Source of the DNA: SPCO01 sp964579825
GTDB taxonomy: Bacteria; Chloroflexota; Limnocylindria; Limnocylindrales; CSP1-4
Assembly: GCA_964579825.1 (NCBI GenBank)
Contig: CAZOHT010000013.1
Coordinates: 1 to 64,000 of the forward strand
Direction of reading: 5' to 3'
DNA length: 64,000 bases
Part shown: piece by piece, positions 34,503 to 44,009 of the stretch
Layout of the letters: every line of letters begins with the position of its first letter
How positions within the stretch are numbered: the first letter of the stretch is position 1
The notes under the pieces: model-generated
Databases searched by the model: none
Told to the model about the DNA's origin: nothing
The model's input: only the letters and a program-made list of their open reading frames with translations
Translations under genes and position numbers: made by a program

Positions 34503-35417
34503 TTACAGGTCGCGATCGAGCGGTATGCCGCCGATCGGGATCGTACCGCTCGCCCGGTCCGGGAGGCCACGGCCGAGGACCTCGTCCAGGACGCCCTCGT
34601 CCATCCGGGTGGACTCCGCCTCGCCCGGGAAGGTGCCCGCCGCGACGTCGGCGGCGTAGGCCGTGGCGGCCTCGCGGATCGCCTGACCGACCTGGGCGTA
34701 CGGCCGGGCGTGGCGCGGGATGAAGTCGCCGAGGCCGATCAGGTCGGTCACGACCTGGACCTGGCCGCTGCAGCCGGCGCCGGCTCCGATCCCGATGGTC
34801 GGGACGCGCAGTCGTTCCGTGATGGCGGCCGCGAGCTGGGTCGGGACGAGTTCCAGGACCATCGAGAAGGCGCCCGCCTCCTGAACGGCCTGGGCGTCGG
34901 CGATGAGCGCCCGGGCCTGCTCGCGGCTCTTGCCCTGGACCTTGACCTTGCCGAACGTGTTGATCGCCTGCGGCGTCAGGCCGATGTGGCCCATGACCGG
35001 GATGCCGGCCCGGACCAGCGTCTCGATGATCCGCGCACTCCGGACGCCGCCCTCGATCTTCACCGCCTGGGCACCCGCCTCGCGCATGAAGATCCCGGCG
35101 TTCTCGATCGCCTCCTCGGGCGAGGAGTACGACAGGAACGGCATGTCCGCCACGACCAGCGCGCGCTTCGTGCCGCGGACGACGGCTTTCGTGTGGTGGA
35201 CCATCTCGGCCATCGTCACGCTCACCGTCGTCTCGTAGCCGAGCATGACCTGCCCGACGCTGTCGCCGACGAGGATGAGCGGGATGCCGGCCTCATCCAG
35301 GATGCGGGCGGTCGGGTAGTCGTACGCGGTCAGCATCGGGATGCGGGCGCCGTCGGCGTACAGCTTGGCGATGTCGAGCACGGTCAGGCGGCGGGGCGTG
35401 TCGGTCGAGGCGCTCAT
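34503..35417 (-). CDS. panB: 3-methyl-2-oxobutanoate hydroxymethyltransferase
   Basis: PanB makes ketopantoate from 2-oxoisovalerate and methylene-THF. The 304-residue protein shows MLTAYDYPTARILDEAG, VGDSVGQVMLGYETTVSVTM (Mg/substrate site), VKIEGG, MGHIGLTPQ and GIGAGAGCSGQVQV. The ATG overlaps the coaBC stop (ATGA). Confidence 0.96.
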   Translation of the reverse strand: MSASTDTPRRLTVLDIAKLYADGARIPMLTAYDYPTARILDEAGIPLILVGDSVGQVMLGYETTVSVTMAEMVHHTKAVVRGTKRALVVADMPFLSYSSPEEAIENAGIFMREAGAQAVKIEGGVRSARIIETLVRAGIPVMGHIGLTPQAINTFGKVKVQGKSREQARALIADAQAVQEAGAFSMVLELVPTQLAAAITERLRVPTIGIGAGAGCSGQVQVVTDLIGLGDFIPRHARPYAQVGQAIREAATAYAADVAAGTFPGEAESTRMDEGVLDEVLGRGLPDRASGTIPIGGIPLDRDL

Positions 35418-36793
35418 GCAGGCTCCAGGCTGGGCGAAGGTCGGTGTGAAGTCTGCGCGGCCGCGTCGCGCGCGTCCAGCGCGGCCGCGACCCGGTCGAG
35501 GATGTGGTCCGCCACGGCTCGCTTGGCGAGCAAGGGCAGGGCGTCGCGCGAGCCGTCCGCGGCGAGCAGTTCCACCCGGTTGGTGTCGGTCCCGAAGCCG
35601 GACCCGGCCTCGGCCACGTCGTTGGCGACGAGCAGGTCGACGCCCTTGCGCTGGAGCTTCGCCGCCGCACGGTCGAGCGAGCCGGTCTCGGCGGCGAACG
35701 CCACGAGGTAGGGGCGGGGATGGACCGGTTCGCGGGTGGTGGCGCCGTCGCTGTCGAGGCCATGGACGATCCGGCCGATCTCGGCGATGAGATCGGGGGT
35801 GGGCTCCAGCGCCAGGGTGAGGCCCGAGCCGCGCTCCAGCTTGTGATCGGCCGGCGCGCTCGGACGGAAGTCGGCGACGGCGGCGGCCATGACCAGGGCA
35901 TCGAAGCCGGCCGCGTCCGGTCCGGCGTGCGTCACGGCCAGGAGGGCCGCGCGGAGGTCGGCGGTCGACTCGACGCGGACGACGGTCGCCCCTTCGGGGA
36001 AGGGCACGTCCACGGCCGCGGCGATGAGCGTGACGCGGGCGCCACGGTCCAGCGCGGCCTCGGCGAGTGCGACCCCCATGCGTCCCGTGGATCGGTTGCC
36101 GATGTAGCGGACGGGGTCGATCGCCTCGCGCGTCCCGCCCGCGGTCACGACGACGTGCCGACCGTCGAGGTCCGGCTCGCGGACGCCTTCGGTCAGGGGC
36201 GGGCGAGCGGTCGCGTCGGCGGCCCGGATCGGTCGGTCGGTCACGGCGGCCACGACGGCGTCGACGATCGTCTCGAGCTCGGCCAGCCGTCCGACGCCGG
36301 ATTGTCCCGAGGCCAGGGACCCGGTCGCCGGGGCCACGATCCGGTAGCCGAACCCGTCGGCCAGCCGGGCGACGTTCGCCTGGGTCGCCGGGTGGGTCCA
36401 CATGTCGCCGTCCATCGCCGGCGCCACGACGACGGGCGCCGAGGTCGCGAGGCATGTCGCGGTCACGACGTCGCCGGACAGCCCGGCGGCCATCGCGCCG
36501 AGCCAGTGGGCGGTGGCCGGCGCGACGACGATGGCGTCCGCCGTGTCGGCGACCACGATGTGGCCGATCCTCCCGTCCGGGAGGAGGTCCAGGACGTCCG
36601 TTTCGACGGGGTGGCGCGAGAGCGCCGCGAACGTCAGCGGACCCACGAAGCGTGTGGCGGATGGCGTGAGCATGACCGACACGTCGGCGCCCTCCGCCCG
36701 CAGCGCCCGGAGCAGTTCGACGGCCTTGTAGGCCGCGATCGATCCGGTGACGCCGAGACCGATGAGCCGACCGGCCAGCCGCCCCTCGGTCAC
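35414..36793 (-). CDS. coaBC: Bifunctional phosphopantothenoylcysteine decarboxylase/synthetase
   Basis: The 459-residue CoaC-CoaB fusion makes 4'-phosphopantetheine. The flavin decarboxylase half has LGVTGSIAAYKAVELLRAL, GHIVVADTADAIVVAPAT and the loop reading VVAPAMDGDMW, where many homologues have PAMN. The synthetase half has VTAGGTREAIDPVRYIGN, NRSTGRMGVALAEAA and LVANDVAEAGSGFGTDTN. GTG start overlaps the coaX stop (GTGA). The PAMD variant merits a check because that Asn matters in E. coli; actinobacterial forms also differ there. Confidence 0.95.
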   Translation of the reverse strand: MTEGRLAGRLIGLGVTGSIAAYKAVELLRALRAEGADVSVMLTPSATRFVGPLTFAALSRHPVETDVLDLLPDGRIGHIVVADTADAIVVAPATAHWLGAMAAGLSGDVVTATCLATSAPVVVAPAMDGDMWTHPATQANVARLADGFGYRIVAPATGSLASGQSGVGRLAELETIVDAVVAAVTDRPIRAADATARPPLTEGVREPDLDGRHVVVTAGGTREAIDPVRYIGNRSTGRMGVALAEAALDRGARVTLIAAAVDVPFPEGATVVRVESTADLRAALLAVTHAGPDAAGFDALVMAAAVADFRPSAPADHKLERGSGLTLALEPTPDLIAEIGRIVHGLDSDGATTREPVHPRPYLVAFAAETGSLDRAAAKLQRKGVDLLVANDVAEAGSGFGTDTNRVELLAADGSRDALPLLAKRAVADHILDRVAAALDARDAAAQTSHRPSPSLEPA

Positions 36794-37602
36794 GACAGCC
36801 CCAGGTCCAGCGGCTGTCCGCCGGCGACCTCGGCATGGAGGATGGCGAGGCCCTTGAGGGTCAGGTCGGGGTCGATGTGGTCGACACCGTCGAGGCCGCG
36901 GACCCACGGCGCGGCGGACAGGCCGCCGGTGAGGATCGCCTGGACCTGGGCCGGCGCGACGTCGGACGTGTCCGCCAGCTCCGCGCGGATCCGCGCGAGC
37001 AGGCCGGACGCCAGCGCCTGGTAGCCGAAGATCGTGCCGGATTGCATGGCACTCACCGTGTCCCGGCCGATCGCCCGCTCCGGGGCGCGCAGCTCGATCC
37101 GTGGCAGCTTCGCGGTCCGGGCCGCGAGGGCCTCCAGGCCGAGCTCGAGGCCGGGCGCGATGGCCCCACCGACGTACGCGCCATCGGTCGCGACGCAGTC
37201 GAAGGTGGTCGCGGTCCCGAAGTCGACGACGACCGCGGGCGTCCCATACAGCCGCTGGGCCGCGAGCGCGTTGACCAGGCGGTCCGCCCCGACGTCGGCG
37301 GGACGGTCCGTGCGAACCGCCAGCGGCACGGATCCGGCACTGGCCACCAGGAGCGGCTGCCCGCGCCGCGCGGCCACGGCCTCCACGGCCGCGGTCATGG
37401 CCGGGACCACGCTCGCGAGCGAGATCGCGCTGACGTCGCCGAGCGTCGCATCGTCGAGGCGCAGCAGGCCGTCGATGAGCAGTTCCAGCTCGTCAGCCGA
37501 GGCCCGCGCGTCCGTGGCGGCTCGTCGCGTCGCGACGAGCGCCCCCGCACGGAACGAGCCGGTCGTGACGTTCGTGTTCCCGATGTCGAGGGCGAGGAGC
37601 AT
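36790..37602 (-). CDS. coaX: Type III pantothenate kinase
   Basis: CoaX phosphorylates pantothenate in the first step of CoA synthesis. The 270-residue ASKHA-fold protein has LALDIGNTNVTTG (phosphate loop), VGADRLVNALA and VVDFGTATTFDCV with AIAPGLELGLEAL. The ATG at 37602 is preceded by TATCAT at a 7-nt gap, so it likely starts the operon's leaderless mRNA. Confidence 0.95.
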   Translation of the reverse strand: MLLALDIGNTNVTTGSFRAGALVATRRAATDARASADELELLIDGLLRLDDATLGDVSAISLASVVPAMTAAVEAVAARRGQPLLVASAGSVPLAVRTDRPADVGADRLVNALAAQRLYGTPAVVVDFGTATTFDCVATDGAYVGGAIAPGLELGLEALAARTAKLPRIELRAPERAIGRDTVSAMQSGTIFGYQALASGLLARIRAELADTSDVAPAQVQAILTGGLSAAPWVRGLDGVDHIDPDLTLKGLAILHAEVAGGQPLDLGLS

Positions 37603-37688
37603 GGGCGCGATGATACCCGTCGCAATCACCCGTGCCGTGCGGTACCATCGCCATCGTCCGTTCCCGGTCCTCGCCCCAGGAGACCCCG

Positions 37689-38123
37689 ATGTCGACCCCC
37701 GCGGCGAAGTTCTTCGTGAACCAGGGAGTCGTTTCCAGCCGGTCGGACATGCTCCACCTGCTCCGGCCCCTGCTGAAGCAGACCGTGACCTATCGCTACC
37801 TGCGCGGCCGCGAGGTCATCTCCCATGGCACCGGCTGGGTGGAGCGGATCGTCGTCGACGCCGACGACATCTCGACGTACTTCACGCCCCTCGCCATCAC
37901 CCTGAACATCGACTCGTTCGAGCACCTCGAATTCGAGACGCGCGCCGATCAGCTGCTCGTCTACACACTCGTCCAGGGTGACGAGCGGGTCATCGTGGAG
38001 TTCGCCCCGATCGGCCCGACCGGCGACGACCACTCACCGTTCGCTCCTCGCCAGCTGGCGTTCGACACCAGCGACTTCGTGCAGATGGAGTTGCTCGGGA
38101 TGGAGGCTCGCGAGGAGGACTAG
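37689..38123 (+). CDS. Hypothetical protein (144 aa)
   Basis: The protein starts MSTPAAKFFVNQGVVSSRSD and looks like a small beta-rich soluble domain (VTYRYLRGREVISHGTGWVERIVVDADDI), with no membrane segment, signal peptide or Cys. AGGAG lies 6 nt before the ATG, and TACCAT at 37643-37648 is a likely -10. It is divergent from coaX. No family recognised. Confidence 0.7.
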   Translation: MSTPAAKFFVNQGVVSSRSDMLHLLRPLLKQTVTYRYLRGREVISHGTGWVERIVVDADDISTYFTPLAITLNIDSFEHLEFETRADQLLVYTLVQGDERVIVEFAPIGPTGDDHSPFAPRQLAFDTSDFVQMELLGMEAREED

Positions 38124-38277
38124 CGAGGGAGGAGGGGACAGGCAGCGATCTCGGCTGGAGGGAGCCGAGGGAGGGAGCTCGAGGCGATCTTGAGGGAGGT
38201 CGTCCCGAAGGGTTCGATGGCGCGGTCCGAGCCCGCCATGGGTGCCGGCGCGTCCTGGGTCAGGAGGGTCCGAGTCG
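38124..38277. other. Purine-rich leader before the purine permease gene
   Basis: This 154-bp gap holds several GGGAGG/GAGGGAGG copies and a perfect CTCGGCT-6 nt-AGCCGAG hairpin (38150-38169) with GGAGGG in its loop. No purine-riboswitch core was recognised. It may be a structured leader. Confidence 0.3.
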
Positions 38278-39633
38278 GTGGCAACAGCCCAGTCGAGTTC
38301 GTCTGGCGGCGGTGGCCTGGCGAACTACTTCCAGTTCGCCGAGCGCGGCACGACCATGCGGACGGAGGTCCGCGCGGGTCTGACGACCTTCATGGTCATG
38401 GCCTACATCATCTTCCTGAACCCGGCGATCCTGTCGGCGGCCGGGATGGATCCCGCCGCCACGGCCGCCGTCACCGCGCTCCTGGCCGGGATCATGACCA
38501 TCGCGATGGGCTTCTTCGGGAACGTCCCGATCGCCATCGCCGCCGGCCTCGGGATCAACGCGATCGTCGCCTTCAACCTGGTCCTCGGCCGCGGCCTGAC
38601 CTGGCAGGGCGCGATGGGCGTCATCTTCTGGGAAGGCCTGCTCATCACGATCCTGGTCCTCGTGGGCCTGCGCGAGGCGGTGATGAACGCCGTCCCGCTC
38701 GAGCTCAAGAAGGCGATCGCGGTCGGCATCGGCCTGTTCATCCTGTTCATCGGCTTCGTGAACGCCGGGCTCATCGCCTCACCCGAAGGTGGCGTGCCGC
38801 CGGTGGCGTTCATCTTCCCGACCACGGCGGGCCAGTTCCTGGCCATCTTCGGGCTGCTCCTGACCATGGCCCTGTACGTCCGCAAGATCCCCGGAGCGCT
38901 CCTCCTCGGGATCCTCATCACGACGCTGCTCGGCTTCCCGCTCGGGATCTCGAAGATCCCGGACAACCTGACGGCGACCCCGAACTTCTCGAACATCGGC
39001 CAGCTCGACGTCATGGCCGTGTGGGATCTGGGCGCGCTCACGGCGGTCCTGATCATCTTCTCGATCATGATCCTCGACTTCTTCGACACGATGGGGACCG
39101 TGACCGCGGTCGGCGAACAGGCCGGCCTGACCGATGAGAAGGGCCAGGTCCCGAAGGTCGGGCGGATCCTGCTGGTGGACTCCGTGGCCGCCGCCGCCGG
39201 TGGCGTGTTCGGGACCAGCTCCAACACGAGCTTCATCGAGAGCTCGGCCGGTGTCGGCGAGGGCGGTCGGACCGGATTCGCGTCGCTCGTCACCGGCGCG
39301 CTGTTCCTCGCAGCCGTGTTCCTCGCTCCGCTCGCGGCGGTCATCCCGACCCAGGCGACGGCCCCGGCCCTGATCCTCGTCGGCGCGCTGCTCTTCGAGC
39401 AGATCCGCGGGATCGACGCCGGCGACCCGGAGCAGGCGATCCCGGCCCTGTTCACGATGATCCTGATGCCGCTCACGTACGACATCGCGATCGGCATCGG
39501 TGCCGGCGTCATCACGTGGGTGTTCATCAAGGTCGTCAAGGGCAAGATCCGCGAGGTCCACCTGCTGATGTGGGGCGCGGCGATCGCGTTCCTCGTGTTC
39601 TTCCTCAAGGACTACGTGGAAACGCTCGTCTGA
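38278..39633 (+). CDS. AzgA-type NCS2 purine permease
   Basis: The 451-residue carrier for adenine, guanine or hypoxanthine is of the AzgA group: RAGLTTFMVMAYIIFLNPAIL, GLGINAIVAFNLVLG, IMILDFFDTMGTVTAVGEQ and SSNTSFIESSAGVGEGGRTG are family signatures. About 13 helices. The GTG at 38278 is chosen because GGAGGG lies 9 nt upstream; a GTG at 38242 would add 12 residues without such a site. Confidence 0.93.
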   Translation: MATAQSSSSGGGGLANYFQFAERGTTMRTEVRAGLTTFMVMAYIIFLNPAILSAAGMDPAATAAVTALLAGIMTIAMGFFGNVPIAIAAGLGINAIVAFNLVLGRGLTWQGAMGVIFWEGLLITILVLVGLREAVMNAVPLELKKAIAVGIGLFILFIGFVNAGLIASPEGGVPPVAFIFPTTAGQFLAIFGLLLTMALYVRKIPGALLLGILITTLLGFPLGISKIPDNLTATPNFSNIGQLDVMAVWDLGALTAVLIIFSIMILDFFDTMGTVTAVGEQAGLTDEKGQVPKVGRILLVDSVAAAAGGVFGTSSNTSFIESSAGVGEGGRTGFASLVTGALFLAAVFLAPLAAVIPTQATAPALILVGALLFEQIRGIDAGDPEQAIPALFTMILMPLTYDIAIGIGAGVITWVFIKVVKGKIREVHLLMWGAAIAFLVFFLKDYVETLV

Positions 39634-39730
39634 CTCCGGCGCGCCGAGCCCCGCTCGGTCGACCGATGAGTCCGTCCGGCCCGGCACTCCCTCGGGAGGC
39701 CGGGTCGGACCGTTCCTGTACCATCCCCGC

Positions 39731-40999
39731 GTGTTCGAACGAACCGTGCTGCCCGCCGGGCCGCGTGTCATCAGCGCCCGGATGCCCGGGGCACGCTCCG
39801 TCTCCATCGCCGCCTACGTCCTGGCCGGATCGCGCCTCGAATCGGAGGCCGAGGCCGGCGTCGCGCACTTCATGGAGCACATCACCTTCAAGGGCACGGC
39901 CGCATTCCCGTCCACGCGCGCCATCAGCGAGGCGATCGAGGGGGTCGGCGGATCGTTCAATGCCGCGACCGACCGCGAATCGACCGTCTACTGGGTCCGG
40001 GTCCCGCGCCGCGAAGCGGTCCGCGCCATGGACGTCGTGGGCGAGTTGATCGTGCGGCCGGTCCTCGACGACAAGGCCATCGACGATGAGCGGACGATCA
40101 TCATCGAGGAGATCCGATCGTACCTGGACGACCCGTCCGAGTACTGCCAGATGCTGTTCCAGGGCGCGATGTTCGGCGACGGGCCGCTGGGTCGCGAGAT
40201 CTGCGGCGACGAGGCGGGCATCCGGGCCCTGCCCGCGGCGACCATCCACGAGTTCTGGCGGACGCTCTATCGCCCCGCCAACACGGTCGTCGCCGTGGCC
40301 GGCGACCTGCCACACGACGGGCTCGTCGAGTTGGCGGCGACGGCATTCGGGACCGGGAACGGCGCCATCCCGGTGGCGGCTCCGGCGCCCACGCTGCCGG
40401 CCGGCCCGCGCGCGCGACTCGGCAAACGATCGACCAGCCAGGCGCAGTTGTCCGTCGGGGTCCCGGCGCTCCGCCGCGATCATCCGGACGCCTGGACACT
40501 GGCCGTCCTCAACGCCGTGCTCGGCGACGGGATGAGCAGCCGCCTCTTCCTGAGCGTGCGGGAGGCCCGCGGCCTGGCCTACGACGTGTCGTCCGGCTTG
40601 ATCGACTACGCCGATGCGGGCGCGCTCGAGGTCTCCGCCGGCGTGGATCCGGCCGAGCTCGGGCCGGCGCTCGATGCGATCCTGGTGGAGCTGGCCCGAC
40701 TGCGCGACGAGCTCATCCCGGCCGCCGAGCTCGAGAAGGCGAAGCGCTACCTGGCGGGCGGCATGGAACTGCGGATGGACGACACCCGCCACGTCGCGTC
40801 ATGGATCGGCGGCCAGGAGGCGCTGCACGATCGCGTGCTGGATCTCGACGAGGCGCTGGCCGCCGTCGACGCCGTCGACGCCGAGGCGTGCCAGCGGGTC
40901 GCCGCCGAGCTGTTCCTCGACGATGGCCTGCGCCTGGCCGCGGTCGCCCCGGCCCGCTACCTGCGCGGCCTCGAATCCCACCTGCGGATCCCGGCGTGA
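39731..40999 (+). CDS. M16-family zinc metallopeptidase
   Basis: The 422-residue pitrilysin-family protein has the inverted zinc motif HFMEH (His46, Glu49, His50) and the third ligand Glu near residue 126-127 in RTIIIEEIRS, the expected distance of about 76. The C-terminal half holds GMSSRLFLSVREARGLAYDVSS. It resembles the processing-peptidase-like PqqL/YmxG group. GTG start with TACCAT 6 nt upstream (39719-39724). Its stop overlaps the next gene's start (GTGA). Confidence 0.93.
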   Translation: MFERTVLPAGPRVISARMPGARSVSIAAYVLAGSRLESEAEAGVAHFMEHITFKGTAAFPSTRAISEAIEGVGGSFNAATDRESTVYWVRVPRREAVRAMDVVGELIVRPVLDDKAIDDERTIIIEEIRSYLDDPSEYCQMLFQGAMFGDGPLGREICGDEAGIRALPAATIHEFWRTLYRPANTVVAVAGDLPHDGLVELAATAFGTGNGAIPVAAPAPTLPAGPRARLGKRSTSQAQLSVGVPALRRDHPDAWTLAVLNAVLGDGMSSRLFLSVREARGLAYDVSSGLIDYADAGALEVSAGVDPAELGPALDAILVELARLRDELIPAAELEKAKRYLAGGMELRMDDTRHVASWIGGQEALHDRVLDLDEALAAVDAVDAEACQRVAAELFLDDGLRLAAVAPARYLRGLESHLRIPA

Positions 41000-42077
41000 C
41001 GATCGACGGCCTACACGCACCCGTCGCCACGAGCGGCGACCGTCGGGCGATCGACCTGTCCCTGGCGCNNNNNNNNNNNNNNNNNNNNNNNNNNNNNNNN
41101 NNNNNNNNNNNNNNNNNNNNNNNNNNNNNNNNNNNNNNNNNNNNNNNNNNNNNNNNNNNNNNNNNNNNCACGCACCCGTCGCCACGAGCGGCGACCGTCG
41201 GGCGATCGACCTGTCCCTGGCGCGCCTGCACCTGCGCATCGGATCGCTGGCACTGGCCCGAGCGGAGTTCGAGACGCTCGCCGGGCGTGGGCCGCTGGAT
41301 GACGACGCGCTCATCGATCTCGCCGAAGCGCGCTGGCGGACCGGTGACACGGTCCGGGCGGGGGAGGCCGCGACGACCGTCCTGGACCATGGCTCCGACG
41401 CCCCGCTCGCGATCCTCATCGCCGCCGAAGCCGCCGTCGCGGGCGGCCGTCCGGGCGAGGCGAGGCGCCTGGCGACGCGGGCGATGAGCGCGGCCGGCGG
41501 GACGCTCGATGCCTTGTTCGCCGGGATGCCACGCTCGGCCGTCTGGCCGCCCGACCCCGCCGATCCGGTCCCGTCGGCGACGACGTTGTTCGGCGACGAC
41601 AGCGCGGATGGCGCGGCCACGGACGACCGGACCCCGCATCGCCGGGCGACCGATCCTCCCCCGACGGCCATCGCGGCGGCAGCCGGGATCGGGGTCTCCG
41701 CCGACGATACGGGCGGTCCCGGACTCTGGGATGTGGATGCGGCGAACGCGAGCCCGGAGGGATCGCCGGCGATCGACCCGGCCGGCCTGATGGACGCCGG
41801 CCTGGCCGCCCTCTCGGGCGGGGATGCCGATCGGGCCGCGGGCCTGCTCGGTCTCGCCATCCGCACCGGGCCGCATCTCGCCCCGGCCGTCCTGGACGGC
41901 ACGATCGACGTCACCCAGCCGGCCCTGCTGCTGGTCCGCGGCGATGCATTCCGCGCCACCGGATCCGAGGCCGAGGCCGCGGTCGCCTACGCCGCCGCGG
42001 CCCGCGCTCTCGGCGAGGACGGTCCGGTCGAGACGGCCGCGCTACAATCCGGGCCCACCACACCACCCTCGCAGTAG
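40996..42077 (+). CDS. TPR-like repeat protein interrupted by an assembly gap
   Basis: The GTG at 40996 overlaps the peptidase stop. The frame reads VTIDGLHAPVATSGDRRAID up to the N run. If the 155 bases 41069-41223 (N plus the second copy of the 55-bp end) are removed, the frame continues without break into LHLRIGSLALARAEFETLAG and ends at 42077, giving 308 residues. The N- and C-terminal parts carry Ala-rich helical pairs like TPRs (LARAEFETLAGRGPLDDDAL; AGLAALSGGDADRAAGLLGL), with an acidic Pro/Thr-rich linker between. A tract near the end also contains TACAAT at 42043-42048, the likely -10 for ndk. Function unknown. Confidence 0.65.
41014..41223. other. Assembly gap (100 N) flanked by identical 55-bp ends
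   Basis: Bases 41014-41068 equal 41169-41223 over all 55 positions, around N at 41069-41168. Removing one copy and the N run restores a single reading frame, direct evidence that the gap is artificial. Confidence 0.9.
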
Positions 42078-42083
42078 GTAGAC

Positions 42084-42551
42084 ATGCCCACCTCGGAACG
42101 GACCCTCGTCCTCGTCAAGCCGGATGGCGTCCAGCGCCTGCTCATCGGCCGCATCCTCGCCCGCTACGAAGAGCGCGGCCTGAAGGTCGTCGGCCTGAAG
42201 CTGGTCCAGACGTCGCGGGAGCTGGCCGAGCGCCATTACGCCGCCCACCGCGAGCGCCCGTTCTTCGGGAGCCTCGTGGACTTCATCACGTCCTCGCCGC
42301 TGGTCGCGCTCGCGCTCGAAGGGCCCAACGCGATCGCCGTCGTCCGGGCCATCAACGGCGCGACCAGGCCGCACGAGGCGGCGCCCGGCACGATCCGGGG
42401 CGACTTCGCGCTCGAGACGGCGCAGAACATCGTCCACGCCTCGGACGGTCCGGAGGCCGCGGCCACGGAGCTGGGGCTGTGGTTCACGTCCGACGAGTTG
42501 CTCGCGTACGACCGTTCGGTCGACACCTGGGTCCTGCCGCCCGCCGACTGA
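42084..42551 (+). CDS. ndk: Nucleoside-diphosphate kinase
   Basis: The 155-residue enzyme moves phosphate between nucleotides through His118 (ETAQNIVHASDG). ERTLVLVKPDGVQR, RPFFGSLVDFITSSP, MV-like LEGPNAIAVVRAINGAT and GTIRGDFAL are diagnostic. Length fits. The ribosome binding site is weak (TAGGTAG). Confidence 0.96.
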   Translation: MPTSERTLVLVKPDGVQRLLIGRILARYEERGLKVVGLKLVQTSRELAERHYAAHRERPFFGSLVDFITSSPLVALALEGPNAIAVVRAINGATRPHEAAPGTIRGDFALETAQNIVHASDGPEAAATELGLWFTSDELLAYDRSVDTWVLPPAD

Positions 42552-42557
42552 CCTGGG

Positions 42558-44009
42558 CTAGGGCGTCGTCTCGCCCGGGCCGGACTGGATCGGTGGCAGG
42601 CCGGCGGCCGCCAGCGGCCCACCGAACGCCCCGATCGAGGTCAGCAGCGCGACGATGGCCAGGAGTACCGACGCCAAGGTCATCCCGATCGGCCGGTTCG
42701 CCCGCACCAGCCGACCGATCGACCCCGTCACGTCGGTCAGGTCCGGTCGCATCCAGTGCGGCCGCCAGTCGACGGCAGGTGCGGAACTGACATCGAGGCG
42801 GCGCGTCCCGAGGACCAGCAGGCGGCCGTAGTACGCGACCGGGGCCAGCGTGGCGATGAACACGATCGCCTGCAGCGGGCCATCGAGCGCGAGGTCGACA
42901 AGGTCCGTCCGCGCCTCGAAGGCGGCGAACCCCGGCAGGCCGATGGCCGCGAGGGTGATGGTCACCAGGCCGACGGCCAGCAGCGGTGAGCGGATGGCCC
43001 AACCACGCAGGTCGGACAGGCTGCCGGTCCAGAACGAGTCGCGGACGACGGCGGCCCACGCAGCGAACGCGCTCCGGGTCATCACGAAGGCCAGGATCCA
43101 GACGCGGCCGGGGGTCCAGGCCGCCGGGTCCAGGGCCGCGAACGCCAGCATCACGACGCCGGCGTCGCCGACGATCGAGTAGCCCACGACGTGCTCCAGG
43201 TCGTCCTGGATCCACGCCGCGAACGTGGCCAGGACGATCGACGCGACCGCGATGGCGACGACGACCGCCCGGACCGACCCGACGTCGACCGCCAGCGGCG
43301 CGATCGACGCGTCGACCCACGCCAGACCGACGATCGCGAGCGACGCCGGGCCCCAGGCGATGAGGATCGGCAGACCGGTCTCGGGGACGGCGTCCGTGAG
43401 CCGTCCGACGAGGATATGGAACGGGATCGCTCCGAACCGGATCGCGACGGCCAGCGCGAACGCGAGGTAGGCGAGGCCGAAGACGACCGGCTGGGCCACG
43501 AGCTCCTCCAGGTCCCGGCCGATCCACGCCGTCGCCGCGATGGCCATCGCCCCGGCCACGACGACCGCCCGCAGGTCACGCAGCCCGATGCCGGCCCCGA
43601 CGCGGCCACCCGTCGGCACGACCGTGAGCAGGACGCCGAGCATCGCGCCGGCCGTGATGGCGAGGACCGCCACGCGCGGATCCGGCAGGGCCAGGGCCAG
43701 CCCGGCGGCGCCCATCGTCCCGAGCGTGACCGCCGGGCCATCCCGGCGCGAGCCTGAGGCGAGCCCCATGACCGACAGGACGAGGCCGGTGAACGTGCCG
43801 AGGACAAGGAACAGCCGCAGGTAGGGCGAGGCCGCCAGGACCGACCCGCCTACCTCGAGTCGTGCGGTCGGATCCATCGCCAGCGCGGCGACGAAGGCGG
43901 CGCCAAGACCGACGACACCGACCGCCAGCCCGACCCGCTCCCAGCGCCGCAGCAGCAGGGCCAGCGTCGTCCCGACGAAGGCGACGACGAGGAAGACGGC
44001 CAGGCTCAC
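42558..44009 (-). CDS. NuoN/MrpD-like proton-translocating membrane subunit
   Basis: The 483-residue, about 14-helix protein resembles the proton-pumping antiporter subunits of Complex I and Mrp: IPFHILVGRLTDAVPETGLPILI, ASIVLATFAAWIQDDLEHVVGYSIVGDAG and ITLAAIGLPGFAAFEAR. The charged residues of the channel (WIQDDLEHVVGYS) are in place. There are no other Nuo genes nearby. GTG start overlaps the stop of the next gene upstream (GTGA). Confidence 0.82.
   Translation of the reverse strand: MSLAVFLVVAFVGTTLALLLRRWERVGLAVGVVGLGAAFVAALAMDPTARLEVGGSVLAASPYLRLFLVLGTFTGLVLSVMGLASGSRRDGPAVTLGTMGAAGLALALPDPRVAVLAITAGAMLGVLLTVVPTGGRVGAGIGLRDLRAVVVAGAMAIAATAWIGRDLEELVAQPVVFGLAYLAFALAVAIRFGAIPFHILVGRLTDAVPETGLPILIAWGPASLAIVGLAWVDASIAPLAVDVGSVRAVVVAIAVASIVLATFAAWIQDDLEHVVGYSIVGDAGVVMLAFAALDPAAWTPGRVWILAFVMTRSAFAAWAAVVRDSFWTGSLSDLRGWAIRSPLLAVGLVTITLAAIGLPGFAAFEARTDLVDLALDGPLQAIVFIATLAPVAYYGRLLVLGTRRLDVSSAPAVDWRPHWMRPDLTDVTGSIGRLVRANRPIGMTLASVLLAIVALLTSIGAFGGPLAAAGLPPIQSGPGETTP

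Noticed and set aside
38124..38277. Purine riboswitch upstream of the purine permease
   Set aside because: The permease context is tempting, but the three-way-junction core was not seen; only a GGAGGG-loop hairpin and purine-rich repeats are present.
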